Numbered from the stretch's first letter, positions 9,895 to 18,814 are shown. The stretch: DNA of 64,000 bases from Rhodanobacter sp. (GCA_040371205.1 AP031382.1:3407562-3471561), one strand, 5' to 3'. The notes: generated from the sequence alone by a model not told the origin. A program made the numbers and translations.

Positions 9895-10971
9895 GTGAAC
9901 AGTTTGCCCTCCCTGCCAACGCTGGAAAGTCTTGATGCGACACGGTTCGAGACCCCAGCCATTCTCAAGCGGCTGGTCACAGCCCACCGTCGGCTGGCCG
10001 AATTCAAAGGCGTGGCTGCCTCCATGCCCAATCAGAACATCCTGCTCAGTACGCTGGGCTTGCAGGAAGCCAAGGACAGTTCCGAAATCGAAAACATCGT
10101 CACCACCCATGACGAACTGTTCCGTGAAGCGGCGCAGGACACGGCTGCCGGGCCTGCCGCCAAGGAAGTCGCACGCTACAACCGTGCCCTGCGCGTCGGT
10201 TTCGACGCCGTGCGCGGTTCAGGTCTGCTCACCGGCAATCACATCCTCGAAATCCAATCGGCGCTGGAGAAAAGCCGTGCCGGCTACCGCAAGGTTCCCG
10301 GCACGGTGTTGAAGAACGGCGTGGGCCACGTGGTCTATACCCCGCCTGCGCCGGATAGCCTGCCGATGCTGATGTCCAGCCTGGAACAGTTCATCAATGA
10401 CGATGAACGGTTCGAAGCCGACCCGCTCATCAAGATGGCGCTGATCCACCATCAGTTCGAAAGCATCCATCCGTTCTACGACGGCAACGGCCGCACCGGA
10501 CGCATCGTCAACGTGTTGTACTTGGTCAAGCAAGGCTTGCTGGACACGCCGGTGTTGTACCTCAGCCGCGCCATCGTGCGCAGCAAGGCCGATTACTATC
10601 GTTTGCTGCAATCCGTGCGCGAACACGGCCACTGGGAGCAATGGGTGTTGTACATGCTGGGCGTGGTGGAGCGCACGGCCACCGATGGCATCGCCACCAT
10701 CCAAGCCATCAAGGCCGCGCTGATGGACTACAAGCATCGCATCCGCGCTGGGCATCGGTTCTACAGCCAGGATCTGATCAACAACTTGTTCTCGCACCCT
10801 TATACCAAGATCGAGTTTCTGCAACAGGATCTGCAGGTGTCGCGCCTTACCGCCGCACGGTATCTGGATGCGCTGGCCGCCACCGGCTTCGTGCGCAAGC
10901 GCCGAATCGGTCGTTCCAACTACTACATCAACGAATCCCTTTTCCGCATCCTGACCGGCGAGGCGTCGTAA
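9895..10971 (+). CDS. Fic-domain AMPylase with built-in inhibitory helix and C-terminal winged helix
   Basis: A 358-residue class II Fic protein. The catalytic motif HPFYDGNGRTGR is complete at residues 192-203. The N-terminal inhibitory motif S-x3-E-N occurs as SSEIEN at residues 62-67, so the enzyme should be auto-inhibited. The last ~90 residues look like a winged helix-turn-helix (VSRLTAARYLDALAATGFV). Fic enzymes transfer AMP from ATP to hydroxyl side chains; the target is unknown. Start is GTG at 9895 with AAGGAA 11 nt upstream. Its composition is less GC-rich than its neighbours, suggesting transfer. There is no separate antitoxin gene. Confidence 0.9.
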   Translation: MNSLPSLPTLESLDATRFETPAILKRLVTAHRRLAEFKGVAASMPNQNILLSTLGLQEAKDSSEIENIVTTHDELFREAAQDTAAGPAAKEVARYNRALRVGFDAVRGSGLLTGNHILEIQSALEKSRAGYRKVPGTVLKNGVGHVVYTPPAPDSLPMLMSSLEQFINDDERFEADPLIKMALIHHQFESIHPFYDGNGRTGRIVNVLYLVKQGLLDTPVLYLSRAIVRSKADYYRLLQSVREHGHWEQWVLYMLGVVERTATDGIATIQAIKAALMDYKHRIRAGHRFYSQDLINNLFSHPYTKIEFLQQDLQVSRLTAARYLDALAATGFVRKRRIGRSNYYINESLFRILTGEAS

Positions 10972-10972
10972 G

Positions 10973-10995
10973 GAGCACGCAGCCCGTGCTCCTAC
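10973..10995. repeat. REP-like hairpin after the Fic gene
   Basis: AGGAGCACG pairs with CGTGCTCCT around CAGCC, directly after the Fic stop codon. The minus strand reads TGTAGGAGCACGGGC, which resembles the TGTAGGAGC core of REP elements known in Pseudomonas and Xanthomonadales. It may also act as a terminator, but it has no T-run. Confidence 0.5.
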
Positions 10996-11045
10996 AAAAC
11001 GCATCCAGCCGTCCAAACGCCGCGACCTGCTAGACTGCGCGCCGT

Positions 11046-11247
11046 CCAGGTGTCCCGACGGCGTTCGCCAGAGGGATGAAACGGGAAGCCGGTGCGCGGT
11101 GTTTCACCGCAAGTCCGGCGCTGCCCCCGCAACGGTAAGCGAGCAACACGCGCGGCCAACGCCACTGTGTCCGACGACATGGGAAGGTGCCGCGCATGAC
11201 GGCAAAAGCGTCGTCGCCCGCAAGCCCGGAGACCGGCCCGGACATGA
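11046..11247 (+). ncRNA. Cobalamin (vitamin B12) riboswitch
   Basis: The conserved aptamer blocks appear in order: GGTGTCCC at the 5' end, GGGATGAAACGGGAAGCCGGTG, GTCCGGCGCTGCCCCCGCAACGGTAAG, CACTGTGTCCG, GGGAAGG, and the B12 box AAGCCCGGAGACCGGCC (11222-11238). Block two is quoted here only by its family pattern and lies at about 11073-11094. A TAGACT -10 box preceded by TGC lies at 11031-11036, just upstream. A hairpin with arms GGCCGGAC/GTCCGGCC at 11269-11290 follows and may be part of the expression platform. It should repress the BtuB-like receptor when B12 is plentiful. Confidence 0.93.
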
Positions 11248-11381
11248 CTGCTGGCTCGCGGTGGGCGAGGCCGGACAGACGCGTCCGGCCCCGCCGTGCC
11301 TGCCTGTTCCCGCGCCGATCCTGCCGCCTCCGGCCCATTGAACGCTGAGCCGTGCGCGGGTGCGCGGCCGAGGAACCCGAC

Positions 11382-13292
11382 GTGAAAAAGACCTTGCTCG
11401 CCGCAGCGCTGCTGTGCTGCTTCGCCACCGCCCATGCCGCCGACCAGGGCGGCGCCAGCACGCTGGATCCGGTGGTCGTCACCGCCACGCGCACCGCGGT
11501 CACCGCCGATGACGCGCTGTCGTCGGTCACCGTGATCACCCGCGCCGACATCGAGCGGTTGCAACCGGTGTCGCTGATCGACCTGCTCGCCGGCCTGCCG
11601 GGCATCAACCTCACCCAGAGCGGCGGCATCGGGCAGACCAGCTCGCTGTTCCTGCGCGGCACGAATTCCACGCACACCCTGGTGCTGGTGGACGGCGTGC
11701 GCATCGGCTCGGTCACCGCGGGCCTGGCCTCGCTGGAGCAGATCCCGGTGGAGCAGATCGAGCGCATCGAGATCGTGCGCGGCCCACGCTCCAGCCTGTA
11801 CGGCGCCGACGCCATCGGCGGCGTGATCCAGATCTTCACCCGCCACGGCCAGGCCGGCGGCGGCGTCGCGCCGTCGCTGAGCGTGACCGCGGGCAGCCAC
11901 GGCCTGTTCGGCAGCGAGGCGGGCCTGTCCGGCGGCGACGCGCACGCCTGGTACAACCTCAGCCTCGGCGGCGAATACACCAGCGGTTTCCCCGGCTGCA
12001 AGATGGGCGCGGCGGAAGCGTTCGCGGGCTGTTTCGTGGACGACCCGCGCGACGACGCCTACCGCAACTGGAACGGCGCGGCCAACGCCGGCTACCGCTG
12101 GGACAACGGCACCGAGCTGGCCTTCACCTGGCTGCGCAGCAAGAACGACGTGGAGTACGCCGGCAGCCCCTACGGCGGCAACGACGCGGTCAACGAGCAG
12201 CGCGTGGCCGGTGCACGCCTGAGCTTCTCGCCGCTGGAAGCGTGGAAGGTCACGTTGAACGCGGGCCAGAGCAAGGACCTCGCCACCACCTACTACCAGG
12301 GCACGTACTACGGCGCGTACTACCCGCTGGCGCAGACCGGCTACTCCAACTCGCGGCGCAACCAGGCCTCGTGGCAGAACGACATCGCGCTGGCCGCGAA
12401 CCAGCTGCTGACGGTGGGCGTGGACTGGCAGCAGGAGCACGTCGCCAGCAGCACCGGCTACCTCGCCGACCAGCGCGACGACACCGGTGCCTATGCCCAG
12501 TACCAGGGCACGTTCGGCCGCAACGAAGTGCAGTTCTCCGCACGCCGCGACCACGACCAGCAGTACGGCGACCACGACACCGGCGCGGCGGCCTGGGGCT
12601 ACCACTTCGACCAGGGCCTGCGCGTCTACGCCAGCTACGGCACGGCCTTCCACGCGCCGACCTTCAACGACCTGTACTACCCGCCCTATTACGGCATCCC
12701 CTCGGCCAACCCCGACCTGAAGCCGGAGAAATCGCGCAGCGCCGAAATCGGCGTGGCGCAGCAGTCGGGCACGTGGAACTGGGGCCTGAGCGCCTACCAG
12801 ACCCGGATCGACGACCTGATCCTGCTCGACCCCAGCCAGAACTACGTGCCGTTCAACGTCAGCAAGGCGCGCATCCGCGGCGTGGAAGGCCAGGCCGGTG
12901 CGAACCTCGACGGCTGGCAGTTGCAGGGCTATCTCACGCTGCAGCAGCCGAAGGACGTCGGCAACGCCGCCGCGGACGCCAACAGCGGCAACCTGCTGCC
13001 ACGCCGTCCCGAGCGGATGGCGCGCATCGACCTCGACCGCCGCTTCGGCGCGTTCGGCGCCGGCGCCACCTGGTATGCCGCGGGCCACAGCTACGACGAT
13101 GCCGCCAACACGCATCGCCTCGGCGGCTACAGCACGCTGGCGCTGCGCGCGAGCTGGCACTTCGCGCCGGACTGGCAGGTCGAAGCCAAGCTGGCCAACG
13201 CCTTCGACCGCGACTACGAGACGGTGTACTACTACAACCAGCCGGGCCGCACCTGGTACCTGACCCTGCGTTACAGCCCCGCCGCGCACTGA
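11382..13292 (+). CDS. btuB: TonB-dependent vitamin B12 receptor (BtuB family)
   Basis: A 636-residue outer-membrane receptor. The GTG start at 11382 has GAGGAA 7 nt upstream and gives the signal peptide VKKTLLAAALLCCFATAHA. The TonB box region LDPVVVTATR follows. The plug domain includes LRGTNSTHTLVLVDGVRIG and IEIVRGPRSSLYGADAIGGVI; the rest is a beta-barrel with NPDLKPEKSRSAEIG. The riboswitch directly upstream supports cobalamin as substrate. The chain ends in SPAAH rather than the usual terminal aromatic residue; RY lies just before that tail. Confidence 0.93.
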   Translation: MKKTLLAAALLCCFATAHAADQGGASTLDPVVVTATRTAVTADDALSSVTVITRADIERLQPVSLIDLLAGLPGINLTQSGGIGQTSSLFLRGTNSTHTLVLVDGVRIGSVTAGLASLEQIPVEQIERIEIVRGPRSSLYGADAIGGVIQIFTRHGQAGGGVAPSLSVTAGSHGLFGSEAGLSGGDAHAWYNLSLGGEYTSGFPGCKMGAAEAFAGCFVDDPRDDAYRNWNGAANAGYRWDNGTELAFTWLRSKNDVEYAGSPYGGNDAVNEQRVAGARLSFSPLEAWKVTLNAGQSKDLATTYYQGTYYGAYYPLAQTGYSNSRRNQASWQNDIALAANQLLTVGVDWQQEHVASSTGYLADQRDDTGAYAQYQGTFGRNEVQFSARRDHDQQYGDHDTGAAAWGYHFDQGLRVYASYGTAFHAPTFNDLYYPPYYGIPSANPDLKPEKSRSAEIGVAQQSGTWNWGLSAYQTRIDDLILLDPSQNYVPFNVSKARIRGVEGQAGANLDGWQLQGYLTLQQPKDVGNAAADANSGNLLPRRPERMARIDLDRRFGAFGAGATWYAAGHSYDDAANTHRLGGYSTLALRASWHFAPDWQVEAKLANAFDRDYETVYYYNQPGRTWYLTLRYSPAAH

Positions 13293-13302
13293 TGCGCGGA
13301 AG

Positions 13303-13331
13303 CGTCCGCGGCCGCCAGAGGGCCGCGGACG
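13303..13331. terminator. Hairpin between convergent btuB and phospholipase D genes
   Basis: CGTCCGCGGCC (13303-13313) pairs perfectly with 13321-13331 over a 7-nt loop. It occupies most of the 43-nt gap between two convergent genes, so a bidirectional terminator is likely, though the T-run is weak (GGTTTC on the plus side). Confidence 0.5.
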
Positions 13332-13335
13332 GGTT

Positions 13336-15225
13336 TCACAGGATGCCCTTCACCCCGGCCCCGAACGCGGTGATCAAGCGCGTGTAGATCAACTTCGGCG
13401 AGAGCGCCACGTCGGGGAAGTCGCCCACCGGCGTGTAGCACTGCCGGAACTTCGGGTTGTCGGGAGCGAGCGGGGCGCAACCGGGCTTGATCTCGTAACT
13501 GGTGGCGTAACGGAACGGCCAGAGGTCGAACAGCGGCAGGTGCGAGGAAAGATCGCCGATGGCGAGGCTGATGTTGCCGAGCACCGGGATGGTGGGTTCG
13601 CGCCTGGCGATGGTCCAGGCGTTCTGCGGCAGGGTGTCTTCGAGGATGGAGTCGCGCACCTCGCTGGCGAAGCGCGGGTCCTGCACGATAACCCCGGCCT
13701 CGGTGTTGTAGTGATCCGAGCGCGGGTCGAAGTTGTGCGAGCCGACCATCGCGAAACTGTCGTCCACCACCATCGACTTGGCATGCAGGCTGTAGCGCCG
13801 GCCGCTGCTGTGCAGGGGCGCGGGGCGGTTGCGCTTGCCGTGGCTGCCAAACAGGCCAGGATGACGCTCGTTGCCGGGAAAGCGGCGGCGCGGCTTGCTT
13901 GCCGCGGCGATCGGCGTGCCGGCGGGGCCGTCGTCCTCGGCTTCGTTGGCTTCCTCGAAGGCCTCCTCGGCGCTCTCGGCGTGCGGCTTGAGTTCGTGGA
14001 TCTGGAAGCCGAATTGGGTGAGATAGCGGCGGCGGTGCTTGTAGGAGAGCGCGTAGACCGCAAAGGCGTCGGTAGCGGCCAGCGAGTTGGTGGAGACGAT
14101 GATGGTCGGCGGCGGCTTCTGCCGGTGCAGGCGCTTGAAGATGGTCTGCGCGCGCCGGCTCATCACGAGGTAGGGCGTCTGCAGCACCACTTCGTGCTTG
14201 GCGCCGGCGACCATGTTCATGAGGTGGGCGGTGAGTTCGCGGGCGCTGCGCTTGTGCGGATCGTCGGTCTTGGCCGGCAGGTCGCTGAAGTAGTTCACCT
14301 TGCTCACGCGCAGGGTGTCGTCGCCGATCCACGCGGCCAGCCAGTCGGGATCTTCCGCCTCGGCCTGCACGCGCGCGACACGTGCGGGGTCGGTGTAGTG
14401 CGGCGCGGGCCAGGTGGGCGGCGCGGTGTCGCTGCGGATGCGCCGGTTGACGTCGCGCAGGCGGATCAGGGGCACCGAGCGCTTGTGGTTCCAGAACAGC
14501 GCGAAGCTGTCGGCCATTTCCCTGCCCACCGGGCCGCCAACCATCACCTCGCGGTCGAGGTAGTCGAAGTCGGGGTCCCAGTTGAAGTAGCGGTTCTGGT
14601 AGTTGCGGCCGCCGGTGATGCCGATGGTGTCGTCCACCAGCAACAGCTTGTTGTGCATGCGCTGGTTGAACTTCATGAAGCAGCACACCACGCCGGCGGC
14701 GAATTCCAGCGGCGGCGTCTGCGCGTCGTGGAACGTCGGGTTGTACAGCTTCACCTCGAGGTTGGGGTTGACGCGGGCCAGGCGGTCGAGCAGCGCGAGG
14801 TCGTCGAAGGAGAACAACTGGTCGGCAAGGATGCGCACCTTCACCCCGCGCCGCGCCGCGCGCACCAGCTCGTTGAGCATCAAGGTACCCAGGTCGTCCT
14901 CGTCCCAGATGTAGGTCTGCACGTCGATGCTGTGCCGTGCGGCGCGGATCAGGCTGATGCGCGCCGCCAGGGCGGCCTCGCTGTCGTCGAGCAGGACCAC
15001 GGTGTTGACCGGGTGATCCGGCGTGGAGTCGGCCAGCGCCTGCCGCGCGGCGGCCAGCAAGGGCGACGGCTGCGCGCAATGGTCGGCCTGGTGGCAGGTG
15101 TCCGCGCGGTCGGGGCTGGCGGCGACGATGGCGCTGGCTTCGCGCAGCTGGGCGCGGCTCAGCGCGCAGCCTTGCAGCAGCACGGCGGGCAACAGGAGCA
15201 GGGGCAGTAACCAGCGAAGCGACAT
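13336..15225 (-). CDS. Phospholipase D family lipoprotein (cardiolipin synthase-like)
   Basis: A 629-residue protein with two HKD motifs: HNKLLLVDD from residue 191, followed by GGRN, and HAKSMVVDD from residue 481, followed by GSHN. Both are intact, so phosphatidyl transfer or hydrolysis activity is expected. The N-terminus MSLRWLLPLLLLPAVLLQGC ends in a lipobox with Cys20, so it is probably a periplasm-facing lipoprotein. A charged, low-complexity insert (about residues 415-470) precedes the second HKD. It is last in a minus-strand run with sixA and a ParA-like gene. Confidence 0.88.
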   Translation of the reverse strand: MSLRWLLPLLLLPAVLLQGCALSRAQLREASAIVAASPDRADTCHQADHCAQPSPLLAAARQALADSTPDHPVNTVVLLDDSEAALAARISLIRAARHSIDVQTYIWDEDDLGTLMLNELVRAARRGVKVRILADQLFSFDDLALLDRLARVNPNLEVKLYNPTFHDAQTPPLEFAAGVVCCFMKFNQRMHNKLLLVDDTIGITGGRNYQNRYFNWDPDFDYLDREVMVGGPVGREMADSFALFWNHKRSVPLIRLRDVNRRIRSDTAPPTWPAPHYTDPARVARVQAEAEDPDWLAAWIGDDTLRVSKVNYFSDLPAKTDDPHKRSARELTAHLMNMVAGAKHEVVLQTPYLVMSRRAQTIFKRLHRQKPPPTIIVSTNSLAATDAFAVYALSYKHRRRYLTQFGFQIHELKPHAESAEEAFEEANEAEDDGPAGTPIAAASKPRRRFPGNERHPGLFGSHGKRNRPAPLHSSGRRYSLHAKSMVVDDSFAMVGSHNFDPRSDHYNTEAGVIVQDPRFASEVRDSILEDTLPQNAWTIARREPTIPVLGNISLAIGDLSSHLPLFDLWPFRYATSYEIKPGCAPLAPDNPKFRQCYTPVGDFPDVALSPKLIYTRLITAFGAGVKGIL

Positions 15226-15332
15226 GAACGATGGGATGGGCGGGGCGTCTTGCCCCGATGGCAGCCTGCCTTGAGACAGGATCGAAGAGGGTTCGTTCGC
15301 CGCCGGCCGGCGGCCGACGGCGACGGGTGAAT

Positions 15333-15806
15333 TCAGCGCGGCGACCAGAACGCGTCCAGCCGGGCGCAGGCCGGTTCCAGCGGGCTGCCCAGGTGGAGCA
15401 CCGCCAGGCCGCCCGGCGGCATGCCGCGGAATTCGTCCGAGCGGCCTTCCACCAGCAGCGCGACCAGCCGCTCGATGCCGGGATTGTGGCCCACCAGCAT
15501 CACCGTGCCGGCGTCGGCGTGCTGGTCGAGCAGGGCCAGCAGCTCGCCGGGTGTGGCGTCGTAGATCTCGCCGGCTTCCTGCGGCGAAGGCGCGCCGCCC
15601 AGCGCGGCCAGCGCCAGTTGCGCGGTTTCCATGGTGCGACGGGAAGGCGAACACAGCACGCGCTGCGGTCGCGCGCCATGGCTGGACAGCCAGGCGCCGG
15701 CATCCTGCGCCTCGCGCCTGCCGTGCTCGCTCAACGGCCGTTGGCGGTCATCGCCACTCTCGGCGGGCAAGGCTTCGGCGTGGCGCAGCAGGATCAGTTC
15801 GTGCAT
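15333..15806 (-). CDS. sixA: Phosphohistidine phosphatase SixA-like protein
   Basis: A 157-residue member of the histidine phosphatase superfamily, close to SixA in length (161 in E. coli). The catalytic RHG-type motif reads LILLRHAEA with His9, and the second histidine lies in VMLVGHNPGIE. PSRRTMETAQ is the conserved central segment. SixA removes phosphate from phosphohistidine in phosphotransfer proteins. The ATG at 15806 is the only sensible start. It follows the ParA-like gene by 35 nt on the same strand. Confidence 0.88.
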   Translation of the reverse strand: MHELILLRHAEALPAESGDDRQRPLSEHGRREAQDAGAWLSSHGARPQRVLCSPSRRTMETAQLALAALGGAPSPQEAGEIYDATPGELLALLDQHADAGTVMLVGHNPGIERLVALLVEGRSDEFRGMPPGGLAVLHLGSPLEPACARLDAFWSPR

Positions 15807-15841
15807 GGAAAACTCCGTGGAAAAGGGGTGGCGTGGCGCGT

Positions 15842-16477
15842 TCAGGCGGTCTGGCGCTTGATCCAGCGCAGCAACGGCTTCCAGTCTTCCTGGTGGCTGC
15901 GCACCTGCTCGGACTGGTAATCGAAGATGCCCTTGCCGAGCGAGGCGAGCAGCACATAGGCCTGGCTGTCGCGCAACTGGGCGACGATGGGGAACGGCGA
16001 TTCGGCGGCGAGCTGCTCCACCGCGTCCTGGCTGGCGTGGGTCCAGGGCTTGAGCCGGTTGGCCACCAGCGCCACCGGCAGCTTGCCGCTCTTGATGCGC
16101 TTGATCGACTGCAGTTCGCCGAGGAAATGCAGGGTCGCGTCGAGGTCGAAGCGGGACGGCAGCACCGGCACCAGCAAGACGTGGGCGATCTCCAGGAAGG
16201 GCTCCAACTCGCGCTCGCCGACGCCGGCCGGGGTGTCGATCAGCAGTTGCCGGGTGTCGGCGGGCACTTTCTGCAGCGCCTTGCGGCTGCCTTCCAGCCC
16301 CAGCACGCCGGGCACGTTGTCGGGCCGGCGTCCGGCCCAGCGGTAGCTGGAGCCCTGGCGATCGGCATCCGCGATGGCGGTGTTCTGCCCGGCCTGCGCC
16401 CAATGCGACGCGAGTTGCGTCACCAGCGTGCTCTTGCCGCAACCGCCCTTGCTGCTTGCCACCAGCGTCGTAAGCAT
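15842..16477 (-). CDS. ParA/MinD-like partition ATPase (orphan)
   Basis: A 211-residue deviant Walker ATPase. KGGCGKST at residues 10-17 carries the ParA-type signature lysine, ADADRQGSS is the A' region and LLIDTPAG the Walker B. It is shorter than the chromosomal ParA at 40345-41181 and has no ParB partner nearby. Such orphan ATPases position cellular cargo such as chemosensory arrays or polar proteins; the cargo here is unknown. It lies between an unknown secreted protein gene and sixA in one orientation. Confidence 0.85.
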   Translation of the reverse strand: MLTTLVASSKGGCGKSTLVTQLASHWAQAGQNTAIADADRQGSSYRWAGRRPDNVPGVLGLEGSRKALQKVPADTRQLLIDTPAGVGERELEPFLEIAHVLLVPVLPSRFDLDATLHFLGELQSIKRIKSGKLPVALVANRLKPWTHASQDAVEQLAAESPFPIVAQLRDSQAYVLLASLGKGIFDYQSEQVRSHQEDWKPLLRWIKRQTA

Positions 16478-16525
16478 GGGACACCTCGTCGCGAAGGTTG
16501 GCGCAAGCCTAACTGCTATGGGCGA

Positions 16526-17584
16526 TCAAGGGGAGTGTGCCGACTCGTCGTCGCCCGGCGCGGCATCGGGCGACGACGGCTGCCAGCTGCCGGGCGCGGT
16601 GAGCGCGATGCCGCGCGCGCGCAGCACGGCGGTGATCTGGCTCATCTCGGTGCCGCCCTGGCCGGCGGTGGCGAGCAACAGCCGGGCCAGCGCGGGGTCG
16701 TCCTGCGCGCGCAGCGCCAGCTGCGAGTAGTTCTGCACCTGCCAGGTCAGGTCGCGGCGTTGCTGCCGCGCCTGCGCCTGTTCGGCGGCATCGCCCAGCG
16801 TTTCGTCCAGATGCAGGCCCAGCGAGCGCGCCAGCGGACTGGAGCCCCACTCCAGCAGTTTGCCCAGCTTGCGGCAGTCGGCCTTGAGCGAAGCATCCTT
16901 GTCGGCGCCTTCGCACAGCTGGGCCACCACCGGCAAGGCGGGCCGCGGCTGCAGCCGCGCGTTGGCCAGCACGATCAGCGCCTGGACGCCCGCCGGGCCG
17001 CTGGCGTCCAGCGTGGCCGGAGGCGGCGGCAACGTGCCCACCACGCTGGCCAGCGCGGCGAGGCTGCGGCCGGTGTAGTCGTCGTAGAGCTTGCTGGCGG
17101 CGGCCTTGGCGAGGTCGGCACGGGCCGCCCCGGATTTCATGTCGCGGGTGTCGACGTCGAGCTTGAGCAGCCAGACCGCGGCGTTGTCCGGCGCCTGCTC
17201 GGTGAGCTTGCGCAGCGCGGTCGCGTTGGGGCAGGCGTCGCCCTTAACGTCGCAATCGGCAAGCCGCGCCCATTGCACGGCCGGGCCGGCATCGCTGGCC
17301 TCGGCGGCACGGTTGATCAAGGCGTGGAAGCTGCTGGTCTTTGGCTGCTTCGGCAAGGGGCGGGCCAACAGGGCCGCGCCCAGCAATGGCTGCGCTTCGA
17401 CACGCAGCGCCAGCACGCTGACCAGGTCGCGCTGGAACGCTTGCAGCGCCTGTCCGCGCACCTGCGCGGCCGTGGCCGGCGACGGAGACGAGGCAGCGGC
17501 CGGCGGGTTCGCGCCAGCGGCCGCCGCTACCGTCGCGGCCAGCGACAGCGCGCCGGCCAGGGTGAGGCAATGCCATCCACGCAT
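16526..17584 (-). CDS. Secreted or periplasmic protein of unknown function
   Basis: A 352-residue protein beginning MRGWHCLTLAGALSLAATVA, a clear signal peptide, followed by an Ala/Pro/Ser-rich linker. The rest is alpha-helical and leucine/alanine-rich, resembling degenerate TPR-like repeats, with cysteines in LADCDVKGDACPN and LCEGADKDASLKADC that may form disulfides. I do not recognise a defined family. The ATG at 17584 is chosen for the signal sequence; an upstream extension is possible. It starts a minus-strand run with the ParA-like gene and sixA. Confidence 0.7.
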   Translation of the reverse strand: MRGWHCLTLAGALSLAATVAAAAGANPPAAASSPSPATAAQVRGQALQAFQRDLVSVLALRVEAQPLLGAALLARPLPKQPKTSSFHALINRAAEASDAGPAVQWARLADCDVKGDACPNATALRKLTEQAPDNAAVWLLKLDVDTRDMKSGAARADLAKAAASKLYDDYTGRSLAALASVVGTLPPPPATLDASGPAGVQALIVLANARLQPRPALPVVAQLCEGADKDASLKADCRKLGKLLEWGSSPLARSLGLHLDETLGDAAEQAQARQQRRDLTWQVQNYSQLALRAQDDPALARLLLATAGQGGTEMSQITAVLRARGIALTAPGSWQPSSPDAAPGDDESAHSP

Positions 17585-17758
17585 CAGGTGCTCCAGCAGT
17601 CGCAAGAACCGCCAGCTTAGCGGCCGCGCCTTGAGGATGCTCTGAACGGTTTCTGAGCCGCGGGCCGCGGCGGCGAGCCCGCGCGGGGCCGGGTTGCTAG
17701 GATGGCCGTCCGATTGCGCGCATGCGCGCAGCACCCATCGCAGGGGGCGAAGACCGTC

Positions 17759-17953
17759 GTGGACCATTTCTCGAACTTTGCCAGCGGCGCGCCGTGGTTC
17801 GCCGGCTGGGGCACGCTGGCGCTCATCAACGCGGGGCTGGCACAGGGCAAGAACCGCAGCGGCCTGCTGTGGTTCCTGCTGTCGCTGCCGTTCGGCCCGC
17901 TGGCGACCCTGGTGCTGGTGCTGCTGCCCAAGGTGCGCGCCAAGCTGTTCTGA
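17759..17953 (+). CDS. Small two-segment membrane protein
   Basis: A 64-residue protein with two hydrophobic stretches (WFAGWGTLALINAGLA and LLWFLLSLPFGPLATLVLVLL) and a basic tail. The GTG at 17759 has AGGGGGC about 11 nt upstream; an in-frame ATG at 17702 would add a non-hydrophobic lead. The KNRSG...FGP pattern is typical of small hypothetical proteins in this order. Function unknown. It converges on speE with a 6-nt gap. Confidence 0.5.
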   Translation: MDHFSNFASGAPWFAGWGTLALINAGLAQGKNRSGLLWFLLSLPFGPLATLVLVLLPKVRAKLF

Positions 17954-17959
17954 GCGGTT

Positions 17960-18814
17960 TTATTCGCCCAGCGCCTCACGCATGAATTCCGGCTGCGCCA
18001 GCGCGGCCTTGTGGATGTCGGCGTTGTAGTACTTCGTCGGGAAGTTCTTGGCCGAGGCGCCGCGCTCGCGGAAGCCGCTGAGGTCGCCGCCCTTGCGCGC
18101 CATGGTGCAGCTCCACCAGCCGGTGGGATAGCAGGGCTGCGGGAACGGCAGGGTCTTCACCGCGCTGAAGCCGGCGGTGCGCATCGCCGCGCGCATCGAC
18201 TTGATCAGTTCGATGTGCGCCAGCGGCGATTCGCTCTGCTGCACCAGCAGGCCGCCGTGGCGCAGCGCCTTGTGGCAGCTGGCGTAGAACGCGGCGTTGA
18301 ACAGGCCTTCGGCCGGGCCGACCGGATCGGTCGAGTCGACGATGATCAGGTCCAGCGACTCCGGCTCGGCCTCGGCCATGTACTTGATGCCGTCGATGAA
18401 CAGCAGCTCGGCACGCGGATCGTTGTTCGACTCGCACAGCTCGGGGAAGTACTGCTCGGCCAGGCGGGTGACGCGCTCGTCGATCTCCACCTGCACCGCG
18501 TGCTCCACTTCCTCGTGCTTGAGCACCTCGCGGAGCGTGCCGCAGTCGCCGCCGCCGATGATCACCACGCGCTTGGCGCGCGCATGGGTGAACAGCGCAG
18601 GGTGGGTCATCATCTCGTGGTAGAGGAAGTTGTCGCGGCCGGTCAGCATCACGCAGCCGTCGATCACCATCAGCTTGCCCCAGTCGGTGGTCTGGTGGAT
18701 CTCGATGGTCTGGAACGGCGTCTTTTCCGCGTGCAGCAGTTGCTCGGTGCGGAAACCGATGGAGGAGCCGGAAGCCTGGTGGGCCTCGGTGTACCAGCTG
18801 ATCTGCTGCGACAT
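17960..18814 (-). CDS. speE: Spermidine synthase
   Basis: A 284-residue aminopropyltransferase that makes spermidine from putrescine and decarboxylated S-adenosylmethionine. Family landmarks are WGKLMVIDGCVMLT, YHEMMTHPALFTH, VIIGGGDCGTLREVLKH and IIVDSTDPVGPAEGLF with the catalytic aspartate, then CYPTGWWSCTMA. Length fits (E. coli 288). AGGAACACCC precedes the ATG. It is divergent from speA, the arginine decarboxylase that feeds putrescine synthesis, so the two share a 212-nt regulatory region. Confidence 0.95.
   Translation of the reverse strand: MSQQISWYTEAHQASGSSIGFRTEQLLHAEKTPFQTIEIHQTTDWGKLMVIDGCVMLTGRDNFLYHEMMTHPALFTHARAKRVVIIGGGDCGTLREVLKHEEVEHAVQVEIDERVTRLAEQYFPELCESNNDPRAELLFIDGIKYMAEAEPESLDLIIVDSTDPVGPAEGLFNAAFYASCHKALRHGGLLVQQSESPLAHIELIKSMRAAMRTAGFSAVKTLPFPQPCYPTGWWSCTMARKGGDLSGFRERGASAKNFPTKYYNADIHKAALAQPEFMREALGE

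Noticed and set aside
9895-10971. Fic toxin-antitoxin pair
   Set aside because: The inhibitory S-x3-E-N motif is in the same protein, and no small antitoxin gene lies upstream or downstream.
17702-17758. Upstream ATG extension of the small membrane protein
   Set aside because: It would add a basic, non-hydrophobic lead without a ribosome site; the GTG at 17759 has one.
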